Shown: positions 1-7,761, numbered from the stretch's first letter. The stretch: DNA of 13,719 nucleotides from CAZAFN01 sp964484795 (GCA_964484795.1 CAZAFN010000031.1:1-13719), one strand, 5' to 3'. The notes: generated by a model from the sequence alone, not told the origin. Translations and numbers: made by a program.

Positions 1-429
1 GGTGGCGAGGGACCAGGACCAGAAGGTGACATGGGAACTCCACCAGAAGGTGGTGAGCACGGTCATGGCCCTGACTATATTGATCCGGCTGCTGATATGG
101 ATGGAGACGGAATGGCTCCACCTCCTCCACCAGAAGGTGAAGCTACACTTGACTTTGAACCACATGGTGGCACACACGACCCAGCAAATCCTCCACCAGA
201 AGGTGATATGGGACCAGGACCAGAAATGGGACCAGGACCAGAAGGTGATATGCCTCCACCAGAAGGAGATATGGGTACAATGGCTGCAGATATGGATTCT
301 GCCGGTCATGAAGGTCATCAACCTCCTGAGGGCGGTGATCACGCAGCTCACGATCCTGCTGGCGATCCAGCAATGGATATGCCTCCGACTGACGATCCAC
401 AAGACGATAGTGGCGGAGATGGTGTTTAA
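1..429 (+). CDS. C-terminal part of a PEGD-repeat low-complexity protein (5' end outside window)
   Basis: The frame is open from base 1 to TAA at 427-429, so this is the last 142 codons of a longer gene. The Met codon at 31 is probably internal. The protein is built from irregular repeats such as PPPEGD, GPGPEGDM and GPGPEM, with acidic, His- and Met-containing stretches (HGHGPD, GHEGHQ, DHAAHD, DMDGDGM) and an acidic tail ending DDSGGDGV. No Cys, membrane segment or folded domain is visible. By hand count 32 of 60 bases at 61-120 are G or C, against 16 of 60 at 781-840; the amino-acid composition explains much of this. It may be a disordered or metal-binding tail of a surface or secreted protein, possibly a substrate of the exporter downstream, but a terminator separates them and no RTX nonapeptide is visible. 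Function unknown. Confidence 0.75.
   Translation, partial: GGEGPGPEGDMGTPPEGGEHGHGPDYIDPAADMDGDGMAPPPPPEGEATLDFEPHGGTHDPANPPPEGDMGPGPEMGPGPEGDMPPPEGDMGTMAADMDSAGHEGHQPPEGGDHAAHDPAGDPAMDMPPTDDPQDDSGGDGV
208..243 (+). repeat. Perfect 18-bp tandem duplication within the PEGD repeats
   Basis: Two identical adjacent 18-bp units, 208-225 and 226-243, encode MGPGPE twice. The second unit plus the following bases also match 10-29 exactly (20 bases). Further imperfect copies of the CCACCAGAAGG core lie near 40, 128, 192 and 255. The repeat length keeps the reading frame. This points to recent in-frame slippage or unequal recombination. Confidence 0.85.
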
Positions 430-449
430 GACCAATCCGTATACGGTCT
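429..449 (+). other. Small inverted repeat just after the stop codon
   Basis: AGACC (429-433) pairs with GGTCT (445-449). The region between and overlapping contains the palindrome CCGTATACGG (437-446), which is an alternative fold. No T-tract follows directly, so it is not a convincing terminator by itself. It could protect the 3' end of the message. Confidence 0.3.
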
Positions 450-478
450 AAATTTAAATTAGGCCTTGCTAAAATATT

Positions 479-515
479 AAACCCCCTTAGTGAATTCACT
501 GAGGGGGTTTTTTTT
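479..515 (+). terminator. Strong rho-independent terminator
   Basis: Bases 479-510 form a near-perfect palindrome centred on GAATTC (492-497). The stem runs from AAACCCCCT to AGGGGGTTT with a single T-G wobble (488/501) and a four-base AATT loop. Eight T residues follow (508-515). It ends transcription of the repeat-protein gene and isolates the exporter operon, which must then have its own promoter in 516-561. Confidence 0.9.
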
Positions 516-561
516 ATTTTGATTATGTTTCAATATTATATAATATATTTGTGAGGAAATA
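516..561 (+). promoter_or_regulatory. Probable promoter region and ribosome binding site of the exporter operon
   Basis: After the terminator only 46 nt remain before the ABC gene. They hold a perfect TATAAT (539-544), although an upstream TTGATT (519-524) is only 14 nt away, so the -35 is poor. GAGGA at 553-557 lies 4 nt before the ATG at 562 and supports that start. If TATAAT is the real -10, the untranslated leader would be only about 10 nt. No operator or CRP-type palindrome was recognised. Confidence 0.4.
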
Positions 562-2730
562 ATGGAAGCAATTAGAGGATCACAAAAATCTTTAATATTG
601 GTGGCTAGACAACTTGGAGTGCATATAGGTGCCAATGACATTCCAGAAAAATTTAAAATAGAAGATAGAGAGTTAACTCCTAAAGAAATGTGTGAGTTAG
701 CAAGATCTTTTGATATTAAAGCAAAAAACACTTCTGTCGATGAAGATGAACTCACCAAACTTCTCTTAAAAAAACAACAAATTTTAAGATTAAAAAATGG
801 ACGATATATCATTGCCTTAAGAATCATAACCTCAGATGATGAGGAAAAATCTATACTATGTTTAGATGCCGGAGTATCAAATCCAAAACCTCAACAAATT
901 AGTTTGAAAGAATTAAAAAAGGGTTGGGATGGACAAATCATTCTTTTAAAACCTAAACTTAAAATGTTTGAGGAGACAAGCGAACTAAAGATCGGTTGGC
1001 TTTTTGGTGAAGCTTTTAGAAACAAATCTGTCATGGTGCAAGTTATAATCGTTGCACTTATTTTAAATATATTTGCAGTAGTTCCTGCAGTTTTTATGAT
1101 GTTAGTGCTTGATAAAGTAGTTAATTATGAAGCTTATTCAACTTTATATGTCATAACTTCTGGGGTTGTTGTTGCCTACATATTTAATGGAATTCTTGGT
1201 TATCTTAAAGCCTATTTGCTGGATTTCTTTTCTCAAAAAGTTGAAGCTAAATTATCTGTCAGAGTCTTTGAAAAACTATTGTCATTACCAATGCAAAGGT
1301 TTCATCGTGAATCTGCATCTTTTCTAAGATTTACAGGTCAAATAGGCCAAATTAAGAATTTATTAACTCAAAAAATTTTTTCTACCTCACTAGATTCCAT
1401 AAGTCTAATAGTTTTCGTTCCAATATTATTTTTCTACAGTCCCCTTTTATTTATGGTTGTCTTGATTTTTAGCCTTGCAGGGGCAATTGCTTCAATAATT
1501 TACACGGCCAAACAAAGAGAGGCAATGGGTGGTGTTGGAAAAGCTGATGCTCAAAGACAAGAATTTGTATCTGTAGCTGTAAATGGAATTGAAAATGTAA
1601 AAGGTTTGGCACTTGAACCTGGATTAAAAGATACTTGGAGAGACATTGAAGCAAACTATGTAATAGCGTCTGAAGAAATGCAAAAAAGAACAGCCGTCCT
1701 TCAAAATATTACTTCGACTATAAATCAACTAATGACGGCAATGATTATCTTTGTTGGCGTTCACCTTGTTTTCACTGCCGGATTGTCAGCAGGTATTCTA
1801 GTTGGATTCAATATGCTTGCTGGAAGGGTTTCCAAACCAATTATTGGATTGGTTACGTTAAAAACTGAAATTGCAAAATTAGTTCAATCCTTACAAATCG
1901 TATCGGGTATAGTTGATGCCAATTCAGAAACAACGGTCAGGGGACAAAAACCTCAACTTATGGGACAAATTACATTTAAAAATGTTGAATTTGGCTACGA
2001 TGATAACTCCAAAATTCTTAATAATGTAAACTTAGATATAAACCCCAGACAGATTGTTGGACTCACAGGTAGAAGTGGCTGTGGCAAAAGTACTATGGCA
2101 AAATTAATTCAAGGCTTATATCGCCCTCAATCAGGCATAGTTTCACTAGACAACGTCGACTTAAGATTACTGGATTTAAGTCACATAAGATCGCAAGTTT
2201 CTCTAGTCGGTTCTGATAGCTATTTCTTTCCTGCAACAATTAGGGAAACAATAGCCAGTGCAATGCCATCTTCATCTATGGATAGAATAACTTGGGCTGC
2301 AAAAAAAGTCTTTGCACATGAAGAAATTGAATCATTTCCTGATGGATATGAAACATTTCTTGAAGAAAATGCATCAAATATGTCTACTGGTTTAAGACAA
2401 AAACTTGCTATAGCCAGAGCATTAATTAGAAACCCAAGAATTCTAATTCTAGATGATGCCATTACAGGGTTTGACGTAGATAGTGAAATTAAGCTGAACG
2501 AAGCCCTACCTGATATAGCTTTAGGAAGAACCGTAATCATTGTTTCAAATCGCTTATGGTATTTAAGACTTTGTAATAGAATATTTGTTCTAGATAATGG
2601 AAAAATCACTCAAGAGGGATCGTTTGAGTCACTTAAGGAAACTGCAGGCTTTTTCAGTGAAACCTATGCAAAACAAATGTCTGTCCTAGGAGTCAAACAA
2701 ACTAACAAAACTATAAAAAAAGCTAGTTGA
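562..2730 (+). CDS. Type I secretion ABC exporter, HlyB-like, with inactive C39-like domain and degenerate ATPase
   Basis: This 722-aa inner-membrane exporter has the HlyB layout. Residues about 5-133 form a C39 peptidase-like domain without the catalytic Cys and with Tyr in place of the His (NGRYII). In HlyB this domain is non-proteolytic and binds the substrate. Residues about 158-425 hold roughly six membrane segments. The nucleotide-binding domain has Walker A GRSGCGKST (503-511) and the Walker B Asp (D631). It departs from consensus elsewhere: Ser551 at the Q-loop Gln, MSTGL (607-611) for LSGGQ, Asp632 for the catalytic Glu and Asn663 for the H-loop His. Length is normal for HlyB (about 707 aa). 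It precedes its adaptor gene by 4 nt. The outer-membrane partner (TolC type) is not in the window. Substrate unknown; the family assignment is firm, ATPase competence is not. Confidence 0.92.
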   Translation: MEAIRGSQKSLILVARQLGVHIGANDIPEKFKIEDRELTPKEMCELARSFDIKAKNTSVDEDELTKLLLKKQQILRLKNGRYIIALRIITSDDEEKSILCLDAGVSNPKPQQISLKELKKGWDGQIILLKPKLKMFEETSELKIGWLFGEAFRNKSVMVQVIIVALILNIFAVVPAVFMMLVLDKVVNYEAYSTLYVITSGVVVAYIFNGILGYLKAYLLDFFSQKVEAKLSVRVFEKLLSLPMQRFHRESASFLRFTGQIGQIKNLLTQKIFSTSLDSISLIVFVPILFFYSPLLFMVVLIFSLAGAIASIIYTAKQREAMGGVGKADAQRQEFVSVAVNGIENVKGLALEPGLKDTWRDIEANYVIASEEMQKRTAVLQNITSTINQLMTAMIIFVGVHLVFTAGLSAGILVGFNMLAGRVSKPIIGLVTLKTEIAKLVQSLQIVSGIVDANSETTVRGQKPQLMGQITFKNVEFGYDDNSKILNNVNLDINPRQIVGLTGRSGCGKSTMAKLIQGLYRPQSGIVSLDNVDLRLLDLSHIRSQVSLVGSDSYFFPATIRETIASAMPSSSMDRITWAAKKVFAHEEIESFPDGYETFLEENASNMSTGLRQKLAIARALIRNPRILILDDAITGFDVDSEIKLNEALPDIALGRTVIIVSNRLWYLRLCNRIFVLDNGKITQEGSFESLKETAGFFSETYAKQMSVLGVKQTNKTIKKAS

Positions 2731-2734
2731 TATT

Positions 2735-4462
2735 ATGGCAGATCAGAAAAAAGTTGGACCCGCAGTAAGAAATTTAGCTTCAGGTGATGTGTTATTTAGA
2801 GAAGGCGAAGTTGGTGATTTTGCCTACCAGATCGTAAAGGGAAAGGTTGAAGTCTGCAAGTTTAACGGTGACGAATATGTAACTTTATCGATACTTGAAA
2901 AAGGTGCCTTGTTCGGTGAAATGGCATTAATTGACAAACAGCCGCGAAGTGCAATGGCAAGAGCAACGGAAGAAACGGTTGTAAAGGAAATAGATAAAGA
3001 TGCATTACTTGGCTTCCTTAAAAACTCTCCTCAAACGGCTTTTAATATGATGCAGCAACTAGCTAGCTATGCCAGAAATGCAAATGAGAAATTAAATGTT
3101 GATGCATTTAGTTCAGATAGTGAAGAAACTCAAAATGAAGAAAAGATTGAAAAAGAACTAACAGATGAAGAAAAACAGGCTAACTTTAGAAAAGAATTGA
3201 TGAACGAATTGCTTGATGAATTTGATGATGACATAGATAGAATTAAATCAAAAGTTGTTCCTAAATCAGTAAAATACTCCGTTTATTCATTTGGATTTCT
3301 TGTTGTATTTTTGATTTTATGGGGAACAATTTCTGAAATTGATACCACAATATCTGCATCTGGTAAAATCACAACAGTCGTGCCTAATGTGGAAGTTCAA
3401 TCAAATTTTAATTCTGTTGTTAAGGAAATACTTGTTAAAAAAGGTCAAAGTGTCAGTGAAGGTGAACCCCTAGTAGTTTTTGATTCAACATTGCAAAAAG
3501 CAGATAAAATGAAATTAAATTATCAGTTAAAAGTAATTAATTCAAAAATTGATCGTCTTAAAAAACAGTCCCTTTTAAGAACAGGTAAGGCTGTCACAAA
3601 TCCCGAAGATGATAGACAAAGCAAAATTTTTAAGGATAAAAAGGGTCAATATCTCGCAAAAATGGCTTCATTAAATAAACAAATTTCTTCGACTGGAGAT
3701 GACCTAAGGTTTATTAAGGAACAATTAGATATTCAAAAGAAACTAGAAAATTCAAAAGAGGAATTGTTTGAACTTGATTTAGTTGCTGAAGCTCAGGTTC
3801 TCGCTGAAAAAAACAAAAGACTGTCATTAGAAAAAGAGTTTACTAAAACTAGCAATAAACTAAGCGAGTTAAAATCAAATAAAGAGGAATACAATAGTCA
3901 GTGGTTTGGAGGAATCAATGATGAATTAGTTGGTCTTGAAGATCAACGAATGTCTCTACAGGAAGATTTAAAGAAACTTGAAAGACAGCAAACTGACGTA
4001 ATAGTAAGAGCTCCATCCGAAGGAATGATCTTGAACCTTCACTCTTTATACCCTGGGGCAGTAATATCACAAGGGAAAAGTGTGGTGACTTTAGTTCCTA
4101 CTGGAGTGGAATTATTGACTGTTTTTGACGTTGATCCTTCAGATATAAGCAAATTAATACCAGATACCTCGGTTAAAATTCAACTCAATGCACTACCTGC
4201 TCAAAAACATGGTGAATTAAAAGGAAAATTAATCTATGTTTCAGCTGATACGATAGATAAAGACGTTGATGGAAATCCAGGAAATTTTTACCGAGCTAGA
4301 GCACAAATCGTTGATAACGAACTTAAAGACACTCCTCCTGGTTTTCATTTGCTACCTGGAATGAAAGTTTCTGGAAAATTTAGAGTAGGTAAAAGAAGAC
4401 TAATTACATATTTTATTTATCCTTTAGTCAGAACATTAGGAAATAGTTTTTCGGAGCCATAA
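2735..4462 (+). CDS. CNBD-HlyD fusion: membrane fusion protein with N-terminal cyclic-nucleotide-binding domain
   Basis: This 575-aa protein joins two families. Residues about 10-115 are a cyclic-nucleotide-binding domain with the phosphate-binding signature FGEMALIDKQPRSA (60-73), keeping Glu62 and Arg71, nine apart as in protein kinase A. An acidic, charged linker (about 118-178) leads to one membrane segment (about 181-199), which places the CNBD in the cytoplasm. The rest is an HlyD-type periplasmic adaptor: first lipoyl half near 218-250 (VVKEILVKKGQSV), long coiled coil about 253-425, second lipoyl half about 427-463 (RAPSEGMILNL), then a beta-barrel region to about 555. Ordinary HlyD proteins have about 430-480 aa and a short cytoplasmic tail. 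No clear Shine-Dalgarno precedes the start; translation is probably coupled to the ABC gene. The adaptor should bridge that ABC protein to an outer-membrane channel. Nucleotide control of export is inferred. Confidence 0.92.
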   Translation: MADQKKVGPAVRNLASGDVLFREGEVGDFAYQIVKGKVEVCKFNGDEYVTLSILEKGALFGEMALIDKQPRSAMARATEETVVKEIDKDALLGFLKNSPQTAFNMMQQLASYARNANEKLNVDAFSSDSEETQNEEKIEKELTDEEKQANFRKELMNELLDEFDDDIDRIKSKVVPKSVKYSVYSFGFLVVFLILWGTISEIDTTISASGKITTVVPNVEVQSNFNSVVKEILVKKGQSVSEGEPLVVFDSTLQKADKMKLNYQLKVINSKIDRLKKQSLLRTGKAVTNPEDDRQSKIFKDKKGQYLAKMASLNKQISSTGDDLRFIKEQLDIQKKLENSKEELFELDLVAEAQVLAEKNKRLSLEKEFTKTSNKLSELKSNKEEYNSQWFGGINDELVGLEDQRMSLQEDLKKLERQQTDVIVRAPSEGMILNLHSLYPGAVISQGKSVVTLVPTGVELLTVFDVDPSDISKLIPDTSVKIQLNALPAQKHGELKGKLIYVSADTIDKDVDGNPGNFYRARAQIVDNELKDTPPGFHLLPGMKVSGKFRVGKRRLITYFIYPLVRTLGNSFSEP

Positions 4463-6826
4463 ATGAAGTTTAAGTTAAGTTTTAGATCAATTGTAACCAT
4501 TGCTTCTCTTTTATTAGCAATTGTACTAGGCTCAATGAGAATATCTGATCCTGTCCTAATTGAAGTTCTTCGATTAAAATATTTTGATGTATTGCAAAAA
4601 AAATACCCAAGACCTACTGATGGTCAGACATATTCCGTAATAGTTGACATTGATGAAAAATCCTTAAGAGAAGTTGGGCAGTGGCCATGGCCTAGAACAG
4701 TTTTAGCTGAACTTTTTAAAAAATCTAAAGATGCTGGAATGTTAGTGCTGGGTTTGGATGTTTTTTTTCCTGAAAGAGATAGAACCTCACCTGATTTAAT
4801 ATCCAATGACTTGCAGAATAGAAACCCAGAAATTGCCCAACTACTTAAAGGACTGCCATCGAATGAATCCTTGGCAGCCGATGCAATGAAAGAATTTCCA
4901 GTAGTTATAGGACATTCTGGCCTTGATGTAGAAGGAGATGCTAATAGAACTGATATCAAAGACACATCCGTAAAGGTTTTTCTTGGCAAGAGTGAAGCTA
5001 AACGTTGGCTAACTGCATATCCTGGTTTGCTAGCAAATGTTCCTGAGTTAGAAAAAGCTGCATCAGGTGCTGGTACTGTATCTGTAGCAGAAGAACCAGA
5101 TGGAATCATTAGAAGAGTTCCTCTTATATCAGATGTAGCGGGAACAATCAGACCTACTCTTGGACTTGAAATGATTAGAGTTGCTTTCCAAGGAAATAGC
5201 ATTGCATCTAGAACAGGAATTAATGGTCTTGAAGAAATAATCATTCAAACAAAATCCATTGGCAATGCTTCTATCCCAACTGATGAATATGGAAGAGTTT
5301 GGATTCATTATGGAGAGTCTGATTCTGTGAAAGCAGAAAAATCTAGATACTATGTTAGTGCTGTTGACATAATTAAGGGAAGAGTTGGGAAAGAAAGGTT
5401 GCAAGGAAAATTAGGGATTTTAGGAACATCAGCAACTGGATTAAAAGATATAAGACCTACTCCTGTTGAAGACAGAATGCCAGGAGTTGAAATTCATGCA
5501 AACTTGATAGACACAATTATATCTGCCATTTTTTATTATACTTCCAATAAAAATGCTTCAAAGGTGTATCAACAATCAATTCAAAAAGGAATGACTGAAG
5601 AGCAAGCACTAGAGGAAAAAAACAAGGTAAAAATTAAAGGTGCCCCTTTTTTAAAATCAGGGGTAAATATGAAGTTTTACGAAGCTTTATTTACAATTTT
5701 ACTTGGTTTCATCATCACAATTTCAGCTCTAAGATTTGGGCCTTTAGTGAACATTTCACTATTAGTAAGTGTTATTGGAGGTGCCGTTTATTTTAGTGGA
5801 AGACTTTACCTTGAACAAAAAACTCTATTTGACCCAACATTTGCCGGTGTTTCAACATTCATAATCTATTTTGGAAATACCTTTGCAAACTATTTAAGAG
5901 ATGCAAATGAAAAGAAACAAATAAGAGGTGCTTTTTCTCAATACCTTTCCCCTGCTCTAGTTGAACAACTTGCAGAAGATCCAGACAAACTTGTACTTGG
6001 TGGTGAAACGAAAAAAATGACTTTTCTTTTTTGTGATGTCAGAGGTTTTACAACAATTTCAGAGTCTTTTAAAGCTGATCCACAAGGCCTGACAGCTTTA
6101 ATAAATAGATTTTTAACTCCACTAACAAACGAAATTATTAGTGAAAATGGCACAATTGACAAATATATGGGTGATTGCATAATGGCATTTTGGAATGCCC
6201 CTCTTAATGTAGATGGTCATGAGAAAATGGCATGTGAAGCAACTTTAAAAATGCATAAAGCAATGGCAGAGTTAAATAAAATTAGAGAAGATGAAGCAAA
6301 ATCTGAAAATAAAAAATTTTTAGAACTTAAAATTGGTATAGGTTTAAATACAGGTGGATGTGTTGTAGGAAATATGGGTTCTGACCAAAGATTTGATTAT
6401 TCCGTTTTAGGAGATTCGGTTAATCTAGCATCTAGACTTGAAGGTCAATCCAAAAGTTACGGCGTTAAAACTGTAATCGGACCTGAAACAAATGATAGTG
6501 TTAAAGACACCTATGCCACACTTCAATTAGATATGATCGCTGTTAAAGGAAAAAAAGAAGCCGTAACAATTTATACTTTAGCTGGTGATGCAACTTTTAG
6601 AGAAACATCTGATTTTGGAAAATTAAAAACTAAACATGAAAAAATATTAGAAAGTTATTTTGCTCAAAAATGGGATATCTGTTTAATTGAAATGGAATCA
6701 GCAAAAATGCTTTGTAATAATTTAATGAATGAATATTATGAAATTATGTCGGAAAGAATAACAGAATTCCAGAAATCTCCTCCTCCAAAAGATTGGGATG
6801 GAGTTTATGTAGCAACTTCCAAATAA
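4463..6826 (+). CDS. CHASE2-domain class III adenylate cyclase
   Basis: This 787-aa protein should make cAMP from ATP under control of an extracytoplasmic sensor. One membrane segment lies near residues 8-24. A CHASE2 domain follows (about 30-400), with VDIDEKSLREVGQWPWPR near its start and GILGTSATGLKDIRPTP and MPGVEIHANLID near its end. Three membrane segments (about 406-475) precede the catalytic domain (about 515-695). Metal-binding Asp525 (FCDVRGFT) and Asp571 (DKYMGD), adenine-selecting Lys567, and transition-state Asn654 and Arg658 (VNLASRLEG) are present. Ser647 stands where other cyclases have Asp or Thr. A helical tail ends PPPKDWDGVYVATSK. The ATG directly follows the previous TAA, with GGAG at 4453-4456 as ribosome binding site. 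Three CNBDs in the same operon are plausible receptors. cGMP or dual specificity is not excluded. Confidence 0.93.
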   Translation: MKFKLSFRSIVTIASLLLAIVLGSMRISDPVLIEVLRLKYFDVLQKKYPRPTDGQTYSVIVDIDEKSLREVGQWPWPRTVLAELFKKSKDAGMLVLGLDVFFPERDRTSPDLISNDLQNRNPEIAQLLKGLPSNESLAADAMKEFPVVIGHSGLDVEGDANRTDIKDTSVKVFLGKSEAKRWLTAYPGLLANVPELEKAASGAGTVSVAEEPDGIIRRVPLISDVAGTIRPTLGLEMIRVAFQGNSIASRTGINGLEEIIIQTKSIGNASIPTDEYGRVWIHYGESDSVKAEKSRYYVSAVDIIKGRVGKERLQGKLGILGTSATGLKDIRPTPVEDRMPGVEIHANLIDTIISAIFYYTSNKNASKVYQQSIQKGMTEEQALEEKNKVKIKGAPFLKSGVNMKFYEALFTILLGFIITISALRFGPLVNISLLVSVIGGAVYFSGRLYLEQKTLFDPTFAGVSTFIIYFGNTFANYLRDANEKKQIRGAFSQYLSPALVEQLAEDPDKLVLGGETKKMTFLFCDVRGFTTISESFKADPQGLTALINRFLTPLTNEIISENGTIDKYMGDCIMAFWNAPLNVDGHEKMACEATLKMHKAMAELNKIREDEAKSENKKFLELKIGIGLNTGGCVVGNMGSDQRFDYSVLGDSVNLASRLEGQSKSYGVKTVIGPETNDSVKDTYATLQLDMIAVKGKKEAVTIYTLAGDATFRETSDFGKLKTKHEKILESYFAQKWDICLIEMESAKMLCNNLMNEYYEIMSERITEFQKSPPPKDWDGVYVATSK

Positions 6827-6827
6827 A

Positions 6828-7259
6828 ATGCAAAAAATTAGAGTACTTCCAGATCAATATATTTGTCACCAGGGTGACGAAGGTCATACTGCTTTCTTAG
6901 TTATTTCAGGTGGTCTTGCTGTTGAGGTTGATGGAAAAAAAGTGGGTAAGATAGAAAGTGGTGAAATTTTTGGCGAGTTGTCACTAATATTAAATGAAGA
7001 AAGAAAAGCTAGCATTAAGGCAATAGTTCCAAGCGAATTAGTTGAAATTAAAAAAAATGCATTAGAAGCAATTCTTTTGTCATCAAGCATTGATCTTCAC
7101 AAAGCCATAAAAAAAATTTCTATTGAGTTAGGAAAAAAAGATAATCCACAACTACCAATAACTCAAAAGGACTTAATTCAGCTTGTGAAAGGTTCACCAG
7201 ATGTTATCAGAGCATTAGCATTACAGTTACATCATCGTTTGAGTAAAATGATATTTTAA
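6828..7259 (+). CDS. Small stand-alone cyclic-nucleotide-binding protein (first of tandem pair)
   Basis: This 143-aa soluble protein is almost entirely a CNBD. It shows the GDEGHTAFLVISGG strand-turn region and the phosphate-binding cassette FGELSLILNEERKAS (48-62), with Glu50 and Arg59 nine residues apart. No DNA-binding helix-turn-helix, kinase or transporter domain follows. The last 35 or so residues (ITQKDLIQLVKGSPDVIRAL and on) look like a second copy of the helical cap that normally closes a CNBD. It starts 1 nt after the cyclase stop and is a clear paralogue of the next gene. It could be a cAMP-dependent subunit of the secretion complex or a cAMP buffer. That role is inferred only from context. 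Confidence 0.88.
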   Translation: MQKIRVLPDQYICHQGDEGHTAFLVISGGLAVEVDGKKVGKIESGEIFGELSLILNEERKASIKAIVPSELVEIKKNALEAILLSSSIDLHKAIKKISIELGKKDNPQLPITQKDLIQLVKGSPDVIRALALQLHHRLSKMIF

Positions 7260-7261
7260 AA

Positions 7262-7723
7262 ATGGATAATCTAAAACTAGGCCAATCCAAAATTCGACTT
7301 TTACCAGAACAAACTTTGTTTAATCAGGGCGATGATGGCAATAAAGCATATCTCATAAATCAAGGAATTCTGGATGTTATTGTAGATGAAAAAAGGGTCG
7401 GTTATATGTCTGAGGGAGAGTTTTTTGGTGAATTGGCCTTAATTTTAAATCAAAAAAGAAGTGCAACTATTGTAGCTAGAAATGCGTGTGAATTAATTGT
7501 AATAGACAAAGAAACATTTAATCAACTAATAGAAACAGCAAGTTCTGAAGTTAAAGCCATTATCTTATCTTTATGTGAAGAACTTTCTAAAAGAACAAAG
7601 ATTAATTTACAAATCTCCAAGGCAGATCTTGAAAATAAAATTCAAGATGAAAATCCTATAGTTAGCTCAATTACAAGGCAAATATTCTTTAGACTAGATA
7701 AATCTACTAAACATATAGAATAA
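7262..7723 (+). CDS. Small stand-alone cyclic-nucleotide-binding protein (second of tandem pair)
   Basis: This 153-aa soluble CNBD protein aligns along its whole length with the preceding gene: IRLLPEQ with IRVLPDQ, NQGDDGNKAYLI with HQGDEGHTAFLV, and FGELALILNQKRSAT with FGELSLILNEERKAS. Glu57 and Arg66 of the binding cassette are kept. The C-terminal helical segment (ISKADLENKI through FFRLDK) is shared too. It has no output domain. It begins 2 nt after the previous stop and ends the tight five-gene block; the next gene is 38 nt away. The pair most likely arose by tandem duplication, and divergence between copies suggests it is not recent. Heterodimerisation or contact with the CNBD of the adaptor is possible but unproven. 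Confidence 0.88.
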   Translation: MDNLKLGQSKIRLLPEQTLFNQGDDGNKAYLINQGILDVIVDEKRVGYMSEGEFFGELALILNQKRSATIVARNACELIVIDKETFNQLIETASSEVKAIILSLCEELSKRTKINLQISKADLENKIQDENPIVSSITRQIFFRLDKSTKHIE

Positions 7724-7761
7724 TTGTTTAAAATGTTATCTAAATGTGGTAAAAACGTAGC

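Noticed and set aside
1..300. Possible CRISPR array or other spaced DNA repeat
   Set aside because: The repeats are in-frame, irregularly spaced and without unique spacers of constant length; they are coding repeats.
2..451. Second plus-strand open frame overlapping the PEGD frame
   Set aside because: It is an out-of-phase reading of the repeats (HQKV/DQDQK) that lacks stops because of the repeat composition. The PEGD frame has the protein-like periodicity and ends just before the terminator region.
143..499. Minus-strand open frame of 118 codons opposite the PEGD repeat gene
   Set aside because: It runs antisense to a clearly coding repeat frame, its composition mirrors the repeats, and it ends across the terminator; no domain is recognisable.
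4624..5244. Minus-strand open frame of 206 codons inside the cyclase gene
   Set aside because: It is antisense to conserved CHASE2 sequence, with a Ser/Pro-rich translation typical of a shadow frame.
7724..7761. Promoter in the 38-nt gap before the DUF1538 gene
   Set aside because: TTGTTT and TTATCT-like words occur by chance in this AT-rich DNA, with no correctly spaced -35/-10 pair; readthrough from the CNBD genes remains possible.
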